Notes under the pieces: model-generated
What the model was told of the DNA's origin: nothing
The model's database searches: none
What the model saw: the letters and a program-made list of their open reading frames with translations, nothing else
Position numbers and translations under genes: made by a program
Shown here: positions 16,157 through 24,738 of the stretch, piece by piece
Layout: each line of letters opens with the position of its first letter
Numbering within the stretch: position 1 is the stretch's first letter
DNA from: Paraburkholderia phenoliruptrix
GTDB taxonomy: Bacteria; Pseudomonadota; Gammaproteobacteria; Burkholderiales; Burkholderiaceae
Direction of reading: 5' to 3'
DNA: 64,000 bases
Assembly (NCBI RefSeq): GCF_019511605.1
Contig: NZ_JAEUAV010000001.1
Location: 620,001 to 684,000, forward strand

Positions 16157-19100
16157 CGCGGGCACCTGAAGCGCCGCACTTCATTGTTATCGAACGGATT
16201 GCGCAGGCTCGCCGGCTGGATCGGCAGCCTGAGCGCGTGGCCGTCGAAATCGAAGCTCGCCACATAGCGAAGATCGCCCTGCTTTTGCAGGCGAGCGGCG
16301 TCGAGCGCATGGAAGAACGCCCATTCGCCATCGAGACGCAACGGCGTACCCAGCGGACGGCCCGCCACGTCGAAAGCGCTGACCGACACGTGGCCCGGCT
16401 GCGGGCCCGGCCATGCCATTGTCACGCTCGACACCCCGTTAGCCGAATAGTCGTATTTCTGCCCGTCGATCTCGATCACGGCCCGCGCGATAGGCGGCTC
16501 GAACTGCGGTGCGAGCAGCGTGAAGCCAACCCGGGGCTGGGCACCGTTCGGAAAGAACATCTGACGGATGTCGTCCGCGGCCTGCGCGCCTGCCAGTACC
16601 GATTGCGGTCCCGGCGGCGCGCCCGGTTTCCAGCGCCATGCACGGCTGCCGGTATCGACTCGCTGCGCAAGCGTCGATTTGAAGAAGCTGTCGAATCTGC
16701 CGCCGTTGCCAAACAGTTCGGCAAAGTTCTGCAACGGAATGTCCGACCCGCCGCCCGGTGCAAACGGATAGCGTCCGTCGACGAAGTTGGCGCAGTCGCT
16801 GCCCGCCGCCGCGCGGAACTGGTCGGCAAGCGCCGCGCTGCTGCCGCTTGCAACCAGATCGGCGCTCTTGCCGGTGAGCCCCTGAATCAGCGCGGCCACT
16901 TGCGGCGGCAGTTGCCCCGCTTCCTGGCGCGCGGCGAGCAGCGCCGGGCTATTCTGCGCGGCGGGGTCGCTCAGGTCGTTCATGGTCAGCAGGGTTTTGC
17001 CGAGCTGATCGAGGACGGTCAGGCTGTGGTCGAGCGGCGTCGCGCCGCTCGTGCCCGCGCCGAGCTGATTGATCTGCGCGAAGTGTTCTTCTATGGCGGC
17101 GCCCGGCTGCCGCGAACCGGCCGCATTCGCATCGCCCGCCTTCAGCGTCACACCGGCGGGCAGCGGCGCGCCGGCATTGCGCAGTTCGCCCGCGAGCCGC
17201 GTGTTCAGCGCGCGCTTCGCCGCGATGTTTTCGCCGGCAAGCCTCGCCTGCGAGGCCAGCGCATCGGCGCCCGCCGCGCCGCCGCCTGCCGGCGCGCGCA
17301 ACATGTCGCTCGTATTATCGCGAACCAGATTGAGCAGCGCCTTGAGCGGCGAACTCGGTCCGGACAGTTTCGCGGCCATCGTGCTCGCGTCCTGAATGCT
17401 CGTGACAGGCTGCAACTGCAGATCGGCGAGCAACGCATCCCAGCTTGCGATGTAGTCCTGTTCGTAAAGCGTCAGCACCTGTTGTTCGTAACGCGAGCGG
17501 GCCAGCGGATCGACGCGCCCGCTGTCGAACACCCAGTAGTCCTTCACGAAGCGATCGACGGATTGGTCCAGCCCGCCGCTCACCTCCGACTGAAAATACG
17601 GCCGCGTGAAGAGAACCGGCAAAGGTTCGGAGAGCGGCGTCCCGCTCTTGCGACGGAACACGTTGCCGAGCAAGCCGAGCGACTGGTCGAGCCGCACCGG
17701 CGAGACCCCCGAGCGCCCGGCGTCCAGTCGCACACTGCCGTAGATCAGCGTGGCGACGTCCGCTGTCTTCAGTGTCGAGCGCGCCTGAGCGATCAGTGCG
17801 GGATCGAGCGGCAGCGCGCGCGGTTTCTGCGCGTCGCCGAGCCGGGCCGAGAAGTGCCTGTCGAGCGCGGTGCGAATCGCCGGGTCCTGCGGGAACAGCC
17901 GCTGCCACTCGACGCGGGCAAGCGCGGCCAGTTCGTCCGCGTCGAGATGCTGCGGCTCGCCGAGCATCAGGTAGCCCTTCAGATCGTCGTAGAGCGCTTG
18001 CGGGTTGCTGGCGTTTTCGCCGAGACCTTCGCGAAACCGCAGATCCACGCCGGGCAGCAAGGTGCCGTCGAGTTCGCGCAGATACGCGCTGTGCGCCTGC
18101 GCATAAAGCGCGTTGCCCTGATACAGACCGAAGCGCATCGACCACGGCACGTGGGCGCGGTACTGGCCCGCGGCGTCCTGCGTTGCGGCGATCACCTCGA
18201 GCCGCGCGAGCGCCCGCGCGAAGTACGACCTGATGTCGGGTACGCCGGCAAGCGTCGCGGCGTCGGGCAGGTCCTTCAGCGCGCTCTGGATTTCGGCGAC
18301 GAATGCGCGGTTGCGTGCATAGCTGGTCGCGAATCCCGCGACCAGCACGAGGGTCACGACGACAAGGCCCGCATACGCGGCCGCCTGCATGAACAGCTTC
18401 TGCCGCTCGAAGCGCGGATTCGTGCCCGCAAGACCGGACTCGCGAAACAGCACGTCCTTCAGCAGGCGCTCGACGAAGTAGGTGTGCCGCTGCCCGGCGC
18501 CTGCCTGCACTCGCGCGGCGTCCACGCCGAAAGTGCGCGCGACCGCTCCGAGCACCCGGTCGATCGGCGCACCTTCCTGGGTGCCGGAGCTCAGGTAAGC
18601 CCCGCGCAGCATCGGCGGCGTGCCGTACTCGTGACGCCCGAACGCGGCCTCGACGAACTGCCTAGCGATGTCGCGAAACGCACCCAGTTGCTGCGGAAAG
18701 CTCAGCACCGCCGCACGCCGGCCACGATCGCGCTCGCCATGCAGGCGCTCGATCAGACGCGTGTTGAGACGGTTGAGCAGCAGGTCGTATTCATCGGCGA
18801 AACGACTGCACGCGCTGCCGTCGAGGCTCGCGTCGAGAGGAAACGTCATGCCCCACACCTGGCTGCGCAACTGGGCGCCGAGATCGTCGAAGAACTCGCC
18901 GAAGCCCGCCACCAGGTCGCATTTGGTGAACACGAGATACACGGGCACTGCCACCTTCAGGTGCTGCGCAAGCTCGTCCAGACGCCGGCGCACGGCGCGC
19001 GCGTGCTGTTCGCGCGCGGCGTCGTCGAAGCCGAGCAGGTCGGACACGCTCATCGTCACGATCACGCCGTTCAGCGGCCGCCGCCTGCGATAGCGGCGCA

Positions 19101-19716
19101 GCAGCGCGAGAAACGACTGCCATGCCGCCGCATCCGCTTGCGCATCGGAATCCTGAGTCGTGTAGCGGCCCGCGGTATCGAGAAACACAGCCTCGTCGGT
19201 GAACCACCAGTCGCAGTTGCGTGTTCCGCCGATGCCGCGCAACGCGTCCTTGCCGAAGCGCTCGGACAACGGAAACTCGAGCCCGGAGTTTTGCAGCAGC
19301 GTGCTCTTGCCCGAGCCGGGCGGCCCGATCACGACGTACCACGGCAACGCGTACAGGTTGCGGCCGTTACGGCGTGTCGTGCGCAGCGTGTGAATCGCTT
19401 CACGAAAGCGTTGCAGCAGTTGCGCGCGCTCCTCGCTGGCGGGCTCCGCGGCGGCGATCCGCGTCTCCTGTCCCGCCAGGTCGCCCGAGAGCCGCGCGGT
19501 CTTGCGCTGCGCTCTCCAGTGCATAACCTGCAAGGCGATCATCCACGCGAGCACCACCGCGAGAATCAATGCGACCCGCGCCGCCGGGCTCGCGAGCGGT
19601 TCGCGCTCGCCAATGCCCACGTAAGGGCCGCCGAGCCAGATCAGCGCCGCAATCAGCAGCACGGCCAGCGCGTGCGTGAACCACCGGGACTTGACCCAGG
19701 TTTTCAGCGTGTTCAT
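16153..19716 (-). CDS. tssM: T6SS membrane complex protein TssM (IcmF)
   Basis: 1187 residues, full length. Two N-terminal transmembrane helices (about 13-29 and 47-65), a cytoplasmic GTPase-like domain with Walker A GPPGSGKST at 131-139, a third helix in the mid-400s (LVVVTLVLVAGFATSY) and a large periplasmic region with the IcmF-related and C-terminal domains. It anchors the T6SS membrane complex with TssL. The ATG at 19716 follows the tssL stop by 4 nt; the in-frame extension to 19818 lies within tssL and is not used. Confidence 0.95.
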   Translation of the reverse strand: MNTLKTWVKSRWFTHALAVLLIAALIWLGGPYVGIGEREPLASPAARVALILAVVLAWMIALQVMHWRAQRKTARLSGDLAGQETRIAAAEPASEERAQLLQRFREAIHTLRTTRRNGRNLYALPWYVVIGPPGSGKSTLLQNSGLEFPLSERFGKDALRGIGGTRNCDWWFTDEAVFLDTAGRYTTQDSDAQADAAAWQSFLALLRRYRRRRPLNGVIVTMSVSDLLGFDDAAREQHARAVRRRLDELAQHLKVAVPVYLVFTKCDLVAGFGEFFDDLGAQLRSQVWGMTFPLDASLDGSACSRFADEYDLLLNRLNTRLIERLHGERDRGRRAAVLSFPQQLGAFRDIARQFVEAAFGRHEYGTPPMLRGAYLSSGTQEGAPIDRVLGAVARTFGVDAARVQAGAGQRHTYFVERLLKDVLFRESGLAGTNPRFERQKLFMQAAAYAGLVVVTLVLVAGFATSYARNRAFVAEIQSALKDLPDAATLAGVPDIRSYFARALARLEVIAATQDAAGQYRAHVPWSMRFGLYQGNALYAQAHSAYLRELDGTLLPGVDLRFREGLGENASNPQALYDDLKGYLMLGEPQHLDADELAALARVEWQRLFPQDPAIRTALDRHFSARLGDAQKPRALPLDPALIAQARSTLKTADVATLIYGSVRLDAGRSGVSPVRLDQSLGLLGNVFRRKSGTPLSEPLPVLFTRPYFQSEVSGGLDQSVDRFVKDYWVFDSGRVDPLARSRYEQQVLTLYEQDYIASWDALLADLQLQPVTSIQDASTMAAKLSGPSSPLKALLNLVRDNTSDMLRAPAGGGAAGADALASQARLAGENIAAKRALNTRLAGELRNAGAPLPAGVTLKAGDANAAGSRQPGAAIEEHFAQINQLGAGTSGATPLDHSLTVLDQLGKTLLTMNDLSDPAAQNSPALLAARQEAGQLPPQVAALIQGLTGKSADLVASGSSAALADQFRAAAGSDCANFVDGRYPFAPGGGSDIPLQNFAELFGNGGRFDSFFKSTLAQRVDTGSRAWRWKPGAPPGPQSVLAGAQAADDIRQMFFPNGAQPRVGFTLLAPQFEPPIARAVIEIDGQKYDYSANGVSSVTMAWPGPQPGHVSVSAFDVAGRPLGTPLRLDGEWAFFHALDAARLQKQGDLRYVASFDFDGHALRLPIQPASLRNPFDNNEVRRFRCPR

Positions 19717-19720
19717 GGGT

Positions 19721-21058
19721 TCAGTTCTCCGGGATAAACAGAATTTCCACGCGACGGTTGCGCGCCCGGTTGGCCGGCAGGTCGGCCGGCGTCGCGACCG
19801 GCTGCGACGAACCGGCACCGTTTGCCTCCAGCCGGCGCGGATCGTCGAGTCCTTGTGCGAGCACCGCGAGCGTGTTCTGCGCGCGCGCCGTCGAGAGCGC
19901 GAAGTTGTCCTTGAATCTGAGCGAGTGCACCGGTTGATCGTCGGTATGGCCCACCACGATCACGCGCCCGCGCACCTGGTTGAGCGCCGAGGCCACGCGA
20001 CGCAGCAGCGGAATTTCGTCGGGGGCAAGGTCTGCTCCGCCTGAGGGAAACAGCGCGCCTGCTGCAAGGCGTATCGTGTCGCGCCCGTCGGCCTGCTCGT
20101 CGACGGTCAGTGCGCCGGATTGTTCAAGCGGCGCAAGCAGCGCCTTCAGGCTGTTGCGCGCCGGCTTCGGTGCGGCGGCATTGCCAGGCGGCGGCGCGCT
20201 GTTGGGACCGATCGCGGCAAGCTGTGCGCCGACCGGCTCCGCGAGCGCATTGAGGCGCGTGAAGAAATACAGGAACGCGCCAATCACGATGACCGCCGAC
20301 GCGATAGCCGCGATCCACAGCGGCACGTGACGCATGACCGGATTGCGGCGGTCGTCGACGCCGCGCCAGTGCGGCGCCAGTTCGGCAGCGGGCGCTTCGC
20401 GCAAGCCGCGAATCCGGCGATACAGATCGTCCTGAATGTCGGCAAGACGGCCGAGCCCGCCCGGCTCCACCAGATAACGTCCGCCGAAACCGAGCGCGAG
20501 GCAGATGTACATCATCTCGATCAGATCGAGATGCCGCGAAAAGTCCACGCTCAGCCGCTCGAGAATCTGGAAGAACTTGGCGCCGCCGTAGGCCTCGCCG
20601 TGAAACGTCACGAGCAGCGTCTTTTGCGCCCAGCCGCTGAGGTCACCCCACGGCGCATTGTTCACGGCTTCGTCGAGCATGGTGCACAGCACGTAGCGCG
20701 CGGCCACGACGGTTTGCGTGTTGACACCGGCGTCCTGCGCGTGACGCTCGAAGCTGTGCACATGAGCGACGGCCTGCTCGCGCAGCCGCGCGACGTCGGC
20801 GGGCGCCGCCACGCTGTGCCGCAACTGCACGCTAAGGAGCAGCAGCGGATTGGCGGCGCGCACGAGCGGATTGACGACGCCGCTCATCAGTTCGGCCAGT
20901 TCGATGCGCGGCGCGGCAGAAGCTGGTTCGTGGGCGCGCGCAGGCGCGTGCCGCGGCATGATTAGGGTGGCGTCGTCGGCGCCCGCTCGAGGCTGCGGGC
21001 GGATGACCGTGGCGTCGATGCGCCCGGCCTGCTGATCGTTGCGATTGGCGGTGCTCAT
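19721..21058 (-). CDS. tssL: T6SS membrane complex protein TssL (DotU) with OmpA peptidoglycan-binding domain
   Basis: 445 residues. DotU domain at about 50-270 (MLDEAVNNAPWGDLSGWAQK and FHGEAYGGAKFF are family hallmarks), a single transmembrane helix at about 246-266, then a periplasmic OmpA/MotB-type domain (VVGHTDDQPVHS, ending NRRVEILFIPE). This is the extended TssL that binds peptidoglycan itself. The ATG at 21058 overlaps the tssK stop as ATGA. Confidence 0.95.
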   Translation of the reverse strand: MSTANRNDQQAGRIDATVIRPQPRAGADDATLIMPRHAPARAHEPASAAPRIELAELMSGVVNPLVRAANPLLLLSVQLRHSVAAPADVARLREQAVAHVHSFERHAQDAGVNTQTVVAARYVLCTMLDEAVNNAPWGDLSGWAQKTLLVTFHGEAYGGAKFFQILERLSVDFSRHLDLIEMMYICLALGFGGRYLVEPGGLGRLADIQDDLYRRIRGLREAPAAELAPHWRGVDDRRNPVMRHVPLWIAAIASAVIVIGAFLYFFTRLNALAEPVGAQLAAIGPNSAPPPGNAAAPKPARNSLKALLAPLEQSGALTVDEQADGRDTIRLAAGALFPSGGADLAPDEIPLLRRVASALNQVRGRVIVVGHTDDQPVHSLRFKDNFALSTARAQNTLAVLAQGLDDPRRLEANGAGSSQPVATPADLPANRARNRRVEILFIPEN

Positions 21059-22395
21059 GCGCGAACCGCCCACAGTTGAAGATCGAGACCGGGAAAGCCG
21101 CTGCCGAAATGCATGGCGATGCCGCCGGAGGTCTTCAGCATGCGCCACATCGGCGAACCGCGGTCGCACTCGAAATATACGAAGCCGGACGTATAGGGCA
21201 ACTGGCGCGGCGCAACCGGCATCGACGAAACGCCGATGCCCGGCAGTTGCAGATTGACGAGATCGCGAATTCGCTCGACGGGGCCGATTTTCGATTGCGT
21301 GGGCAACTGCCTGCGCATGTCTTCGGCCTTCATGTCGGCTCGCGCGGCGAGCACGAAGCTCGCCGTGTCGAGCAGCGTCGAATCGGGCACCACGCCGACC
21401 CAGACGCCGTACTTGCGTTGTTGCAGTGGAATAGCCACCGCGCTCTGTTCGAGCACGGCGCTCAGCGCGATCCTCAATGCGTCGATCACCGGCTCGAAGC
21501 TCTCCCGCAGCAGTTCGTGCCGGTACGCGGGAAAGCTCTGTGCGCGCTTGGCGGGCGCAGTGAAGGTGGCCAGTTCGCCGGCCAGCTCGAGCAGCAACTG
21601 GTACAGCGCTTCGGGATGCAACAGCGGCGCTTCGGCCAGATGCGCCACGAGCGGCTGATAACGGTTGATGACCTGAAGCATCAGGAAGTCGGCGATCTCC
21701 GCGGCACCGCCCCGATCCGTTTGCGTCACGCGAATCGCGAGCGCTTCGCCGCGCTGGTGAAGCAGGCCGAGCAGTTCCGACAGGAACGTCACGAGGCGCT
21801 CGGCGGCCTGCGTCTGCAACGCGCTCGGCATGAAACCGTCGTCGAGCGTCACGCGCCGGTCTGCCCGGCATTCGATCACGCGGGCAAGCGGAATCCGCAT
21901 CAGTCCCTCGGCGGGCTGCGACTGCGGCATGAGCCGCGTGCTCATGCCCGCGACTTCGAGCACGGTGAGCCCTTCCATGCTGCCGGACGCGTCGTGGACT
22001 TCCGTTTCGCGAACGCGATAGCGCAATAGCTGATCGGCGCTGCCCGCGCCGCTCCAGCCGCTGTCGGGCCGCGTCGACGAGCGCAGCGGCAGGCTCAGAT
22101 GAACGACTTGATCCCGCCAGTTCGGATCGATGTCGAGCGGCGCGGGCAACGGGTCGTCGCCCGGCATCGAGAACGGCGTGCCGTCGGGGAACACGCCCCG
22201 CGCGCGCTTGATGCCGAGCTTGCCTATCGCGAGCAGGTCGGGTTCGAGTTCGAGCTCCTGGAAGCCCCAGCCATGCGGGCGCAGCGCGCCCGCGCGCAGT
22301 TCCACGTAGCGCTCGAAATAGCGCTCCTGCTGCTGCATGTGCTGCGGCCTGAGGAACAGGCCTTCGCTCCATATGACTTTGTTGCTGTGGGTCAT
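21055..22395 (-). CDS. tssK: T6SS baseplate protein TssK
   Basis: 446 residues, the usual TssK length. The N-terminus VIWSEGLFLRPQHMQQQERY and the C-terminal FVYFECDRGSPMWRML are characteristic. TssK links the baseplate to the TssL/TssM membrane complex. The ATG at 22395 is chosen because similarity begins there; the frame stays open further upstream without support. About 70 nt separate it from the FHA gene. Confidence 0.95.
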   Translation of the reverse strand: MTHSNKVIWSEGLFLRPQHMQQQERYFERYVELRAGALRPHGWGFQELELEPDLLAIGKLGIKRARGVFPDGTPFSMPGDDPLPAPLDIDPNWRDQVVHLSLPLRSSTRPDSGWSGAGSADQLLRYRVRETEVHDASGSMEGLTVLEVAGMSTRLMPQSQPAEGLMRIPLARVIECRADRRVTLDDGFMPSALQTQAAERLVTFLSELLGLLHQRGEALAIRVTQTDRGGAAEIADFLMLQVINRYQPLVAHLAEAPLLHPEALYQLLLELAGELATFTAPAKRAQSFPAYRHELLRESFEPVIDALRIALSAVLEQSAVAIPLQQRKYGVWVGVVPDSTLLDTASFVLAARADMKAEDMRRQLPTQSKIGPVERIRDLVNLQLPGIGVSSMPVAPRQLPYTSGFVYFECDRGSPMWRMLKTSGGIAMHFGSGFPGLDLQLWAVRA

Positions 22396-22465
22396 GGTGT
22401 CGGTTCGATCAAGAGTTCTCGTTGCGCCGCCCGGCTTTGGACGGTGTGCTGACGCGTGGCCGCGC

Positions 22466-24193
22466 TCACGCTGGCGGGTCGTCGGTGGCGCGGGCCTTGA
22501 GGTGCGCGAGCTGCTGCTCGTAGGCCCGCGCGAATTCGTCGCCGAACAGGCGCCGAAAGCATTCGTCGGGGTCTCGGGTGAGCGCGTCGAACTGCTCCTT
22601 GTAGCGCTCCCAGTGACGCGGCCGCCCACCGAGAGGCAAGCGTCGCGCGCGGCCTTCCGACTCTTCGATCCGCGCGGGATCGAACTGGGCCAGCATCGAC
22701 TGGAACGCCGAGCGCACGCCGGCGAGCATTGCCATCTGATGATTGCGGATGTCGGCGGCGGCGTCGTTGAGCGCCGCGTTGCCGGACAGGAAGCCGCCGT
22801 CCGGCGGCGCGAACAGCCTTCGGACCGCTTCCTGCGCGGTCGGCGCGAACTTGAGCGGGTTGTTCTCCGAACGCTGGATCAGCGTTGCGGGTAGCCGGAA
22901 GCGGTTCTTCAGTTCGGCGCGGGCGCGCAGCACGTCCATCATCGCGTCCACCGCGATGTGGAGCATGTCGGTCAATTGCTGCGACTGGGCGTCGGCGGAT
23001 GCCGGCGGGAGCGCGCTGGTTGTTGCGGGGCCTGCAGTGGCCGACTGGGGTGACGGTGGTGATACTGGTTGGGCTGGTGAGGCCGCTGAGGCCGCTGAGG
23101 CCGGTGAGGCTGCTGAGGCTGCTGAGGCTGCTGAGGCTGCTGAGGCTGCTGAGGCCGCTGAGGCGCCTAAGGCACGCGACGTTGGTAACGCAGGTGACGT
23201 TGCAAACGCCTGCGTCACCGGCGCCGCTGCCACCGGGTCGATTGGCGAAACCGCTGCGCCGGTCGCAACGGATGAGACCGGCGCGACGGCGGAATCCGGA
23301 AGATCTGCGCTAGCCCGCGGCGAATGCTGCAAATCCACCGGCTGCGGCGAGTCCGGCGTCTGCGACGGGTCTGTCGAGATTCCAGCGATACGCTCGCCAG
23401 CGCCCGGCTCCGGTTGCGCCCCGGAACGTGGTTCCACCTTGCTTGCGGTTGCGTCCCAATCGTCGGGCAACAGCGGGCCGCTGGCTCGCGGCTGCTCCAC
23501 TTGCGGCGGACGGAACCGGTCCGCGACCGCTGGCATGTGGTTCCATTCCGGCGCCGGCGCCGCCGGAGCCGGGGATGCGGCCTCGGCAAAATACGATGGC
23601 GGTGCGTCGAAGAGCGCGAGCGGATCGAGGCTTGAGCCGCCCGCAGCGGCGTCGGCCGCACCGGGAATCAGACCTTCGGCAAAGCCTGCGCCGCCAGACA
23701 TGCCGACGCCTCGGGACGGCAGCAGCACGCTCAGATCGAGCGGCTCGGCGTTGTGCGCGCGCTCCGCTGCCACATCGGCGGCGGGCGACGGTACCGCCAA
23801 TGGCGCGGGCGCCGGCGCTTTGCGAACCTCCTTCGATACGTCGCGCGAGCTATGGTCCTGTTCCACCGTCTCGCCGCGAACACGCACGGCGATGTCGAAG
23901 GTATCTATCTGCAACCGGTCACCGTCTTTCAGCGCCGCTGGATCGCCCCTTTGCAAAGCGACGCCATTGAGCAGCATGCCGTTGGTGCTGCGGTCCTCGA
24001 CGAAATAGAGGCCGTTCAGGTAGCGCACCAGAGCATGCAGCCGCGATACACCTTCGGTGCCGAGTACCCAGTCGCAGTCTTCCGAGCGGCCGATGCTGCC
24101 GTCGCGACAATCGAACACGTGTTCGCGCCGGCCGCCGAGGCGCTCGCCCCGTTCGCCCTGCACCGAAAGAACCAGACTGTGCGCCGTGCTCAT
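22466..24193 (-). CDS. T6SS FHA-domain protein (TagH/Fha)
   Basis: 575 residues. FHA domain at about 10-110 (GSIGRSEDCDW, GVSRLHALV, STNGMLLNG) binds phosphothreonine and is the expected target of the PpkA/PppA pair. A long Ala/Ser/Pro linker holds the (AAS)n tract encoded by the 9-bp repeats. The C-terminal ~200 residues (LPATLIQRSENNPLKFAPT, FLSGNAALNDAAADI, HWERYKEQFDAL) form the conserved T6SS TagH C-terminal domain. Overlaps the upstream small gene by 4 nt. Confidence 0.92.
   Translation of the reverse strand: MSTAHSLVLSVQGERGERLGGRREHVFDCRDGSIGRSEDCDWVLGTEGVSRLHALVRYLNGLYFVEDRSTNGMLLNGVALQRGDPAALKDGDRLQIDTFDIAVRVRGETVEQDHSSRDVSKEVRKAPAPAPLAVPSPAADVAAERAHNAEPLDLSVLLPSRGVGMSGGAGFAEGLIPGAADAAAGGSSLDPLALFDAPPSYFAEAASPAPAAPAPEWNHMPAVADRFRPPQVEQPRASGPLLPDDWDATASKVEPRSGAQPEPGAGERIAGISTDPSQTPDSPQPVDLQHSPRASADLPDSAVAPVSSVATGAAVSPIDPVAAAPVTQAFATSPALPTSRALGASAASAASAASAASAASAASPASAASAASPAQPVSPPSPQSATAGPATTSALPPASADAQSQQLTDMLHIAVDAMMDVLRARAELKNRFRLPATLIQRSENNPLKFAPTAQEAVRRLFAPPDGGFLSGNAALNDAAADIRNHQMAMLAGVRSAFQSMLAQFDPARIEESEGRARRLPLGGRPRHWERYKEQFDALTRDPDECFRRLFGDEFARAYEQQLAHLKARATDDPPA
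23079..23168. repeat. Ten 9-bp tandem repeats inside the FHA gene
   Basis: Units GAGGCTGCT/GAGGCCGCT repeat without interruption from 23079 to 23168. On the coding (minus) strand they give an Ala-Ala-Ser run in the linker between the FHA domain and the C-terminal domain. Five central units are identical, so slippage is likely; all changes stay in frame. Confidence 0.85.
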
Positions 24194-24738
24194 TGCGTCG
24201 CTCCGCTCATACCGTTAGGAATGCCGAGCAGTCCCAGCGCGTCGCGCACGAACGCTGTGCGGCGCGCGTCGATCTGCGCCGGGACCAGCGCGGCCATGTA
24301 AGTGACGGCCGCCGTTGCCGCAATCGCGCTCAGGTGTTCGGGCGGCGGCGTAGGCTGCTCGTTTCGAGGATTCAGGTTGCCGCCGGTCCAGCCGGCCGAC
24401 GCGCACGCCCATGCGCCGATGCTCCGGTAGCGGTGCTCGCTGGCGAACAATGCGGCGGCGGCGCGCTGCGCTTCGCCCGGCGCGCGCACCCATGCTTCGG
24501 CGAGAGCGACACCTTCGCGGTCGTGCGCGCCGAGGGCCTCGCGGCTCGCACACTGGCATACCCACGCAACCGTGTAGCGATGCGGCAGGAGGCGCGCGAG
24601 CAGGCTCAGCGCGTCGGCGGCCAGTCCGTCGTCGAGCAGCGTCTGAACGGCGACGCGCGGCGTCATGCCCGGTTCCAGGCGGGCGTTTGCCGGCGCGGAA
24701 AGCCGCATCTGCCGGGCAGCGTCGAAAAGCGTGGTCAT
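24190..24738 (-). CDS. T6SS-associated protein of unknown function (possibly DUF6931)
   Basis: 182 residues, mostly helical, no signal peptide or clear transmembrane segment except a moderately hydrophobic stretch near 140-155. It sits between vgrG and fha with 4-nt overlaps on both sides, so it is translated as part of the T6SS array. It resembles small proteins found beside fha in other Burkholderia/Pseudomonas T6SS loci; I am not certain of the family name. Confidence 0.6.
   Translation of the reverse strand: MTTLFDAARQMRLSAPANARLEPGMTPRVAVQTLLDDGLAADALSLLARLLPHRYTVAWVCQCASREALGAHDREGVALAEAWVRAPGEAQRAAAALFASEHRYRSIGAWACASAGWTGGNLNPRNEQPTPPPEHLSAIAATAAVTYMAALVPAQIDARRTAFVRDALGLLGIPNGMSGATQ

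Noticed and set aside
15961..19737. Very long plus-strand open frame (about 1258 codons) opposite tssM
   Set aside because: It is the antisense shadow of tssM in GC-rich DNA. Its translation is Arg/Ala/His-rich and matches no family, whereas the minus frame is a full TssM.
23079..23168. Regular short repeats as a CRISPR array
   Set aside because: Units are 9 bp, adjacent without spacers, and code in frame for Ala/Ser. No cas genes are near.
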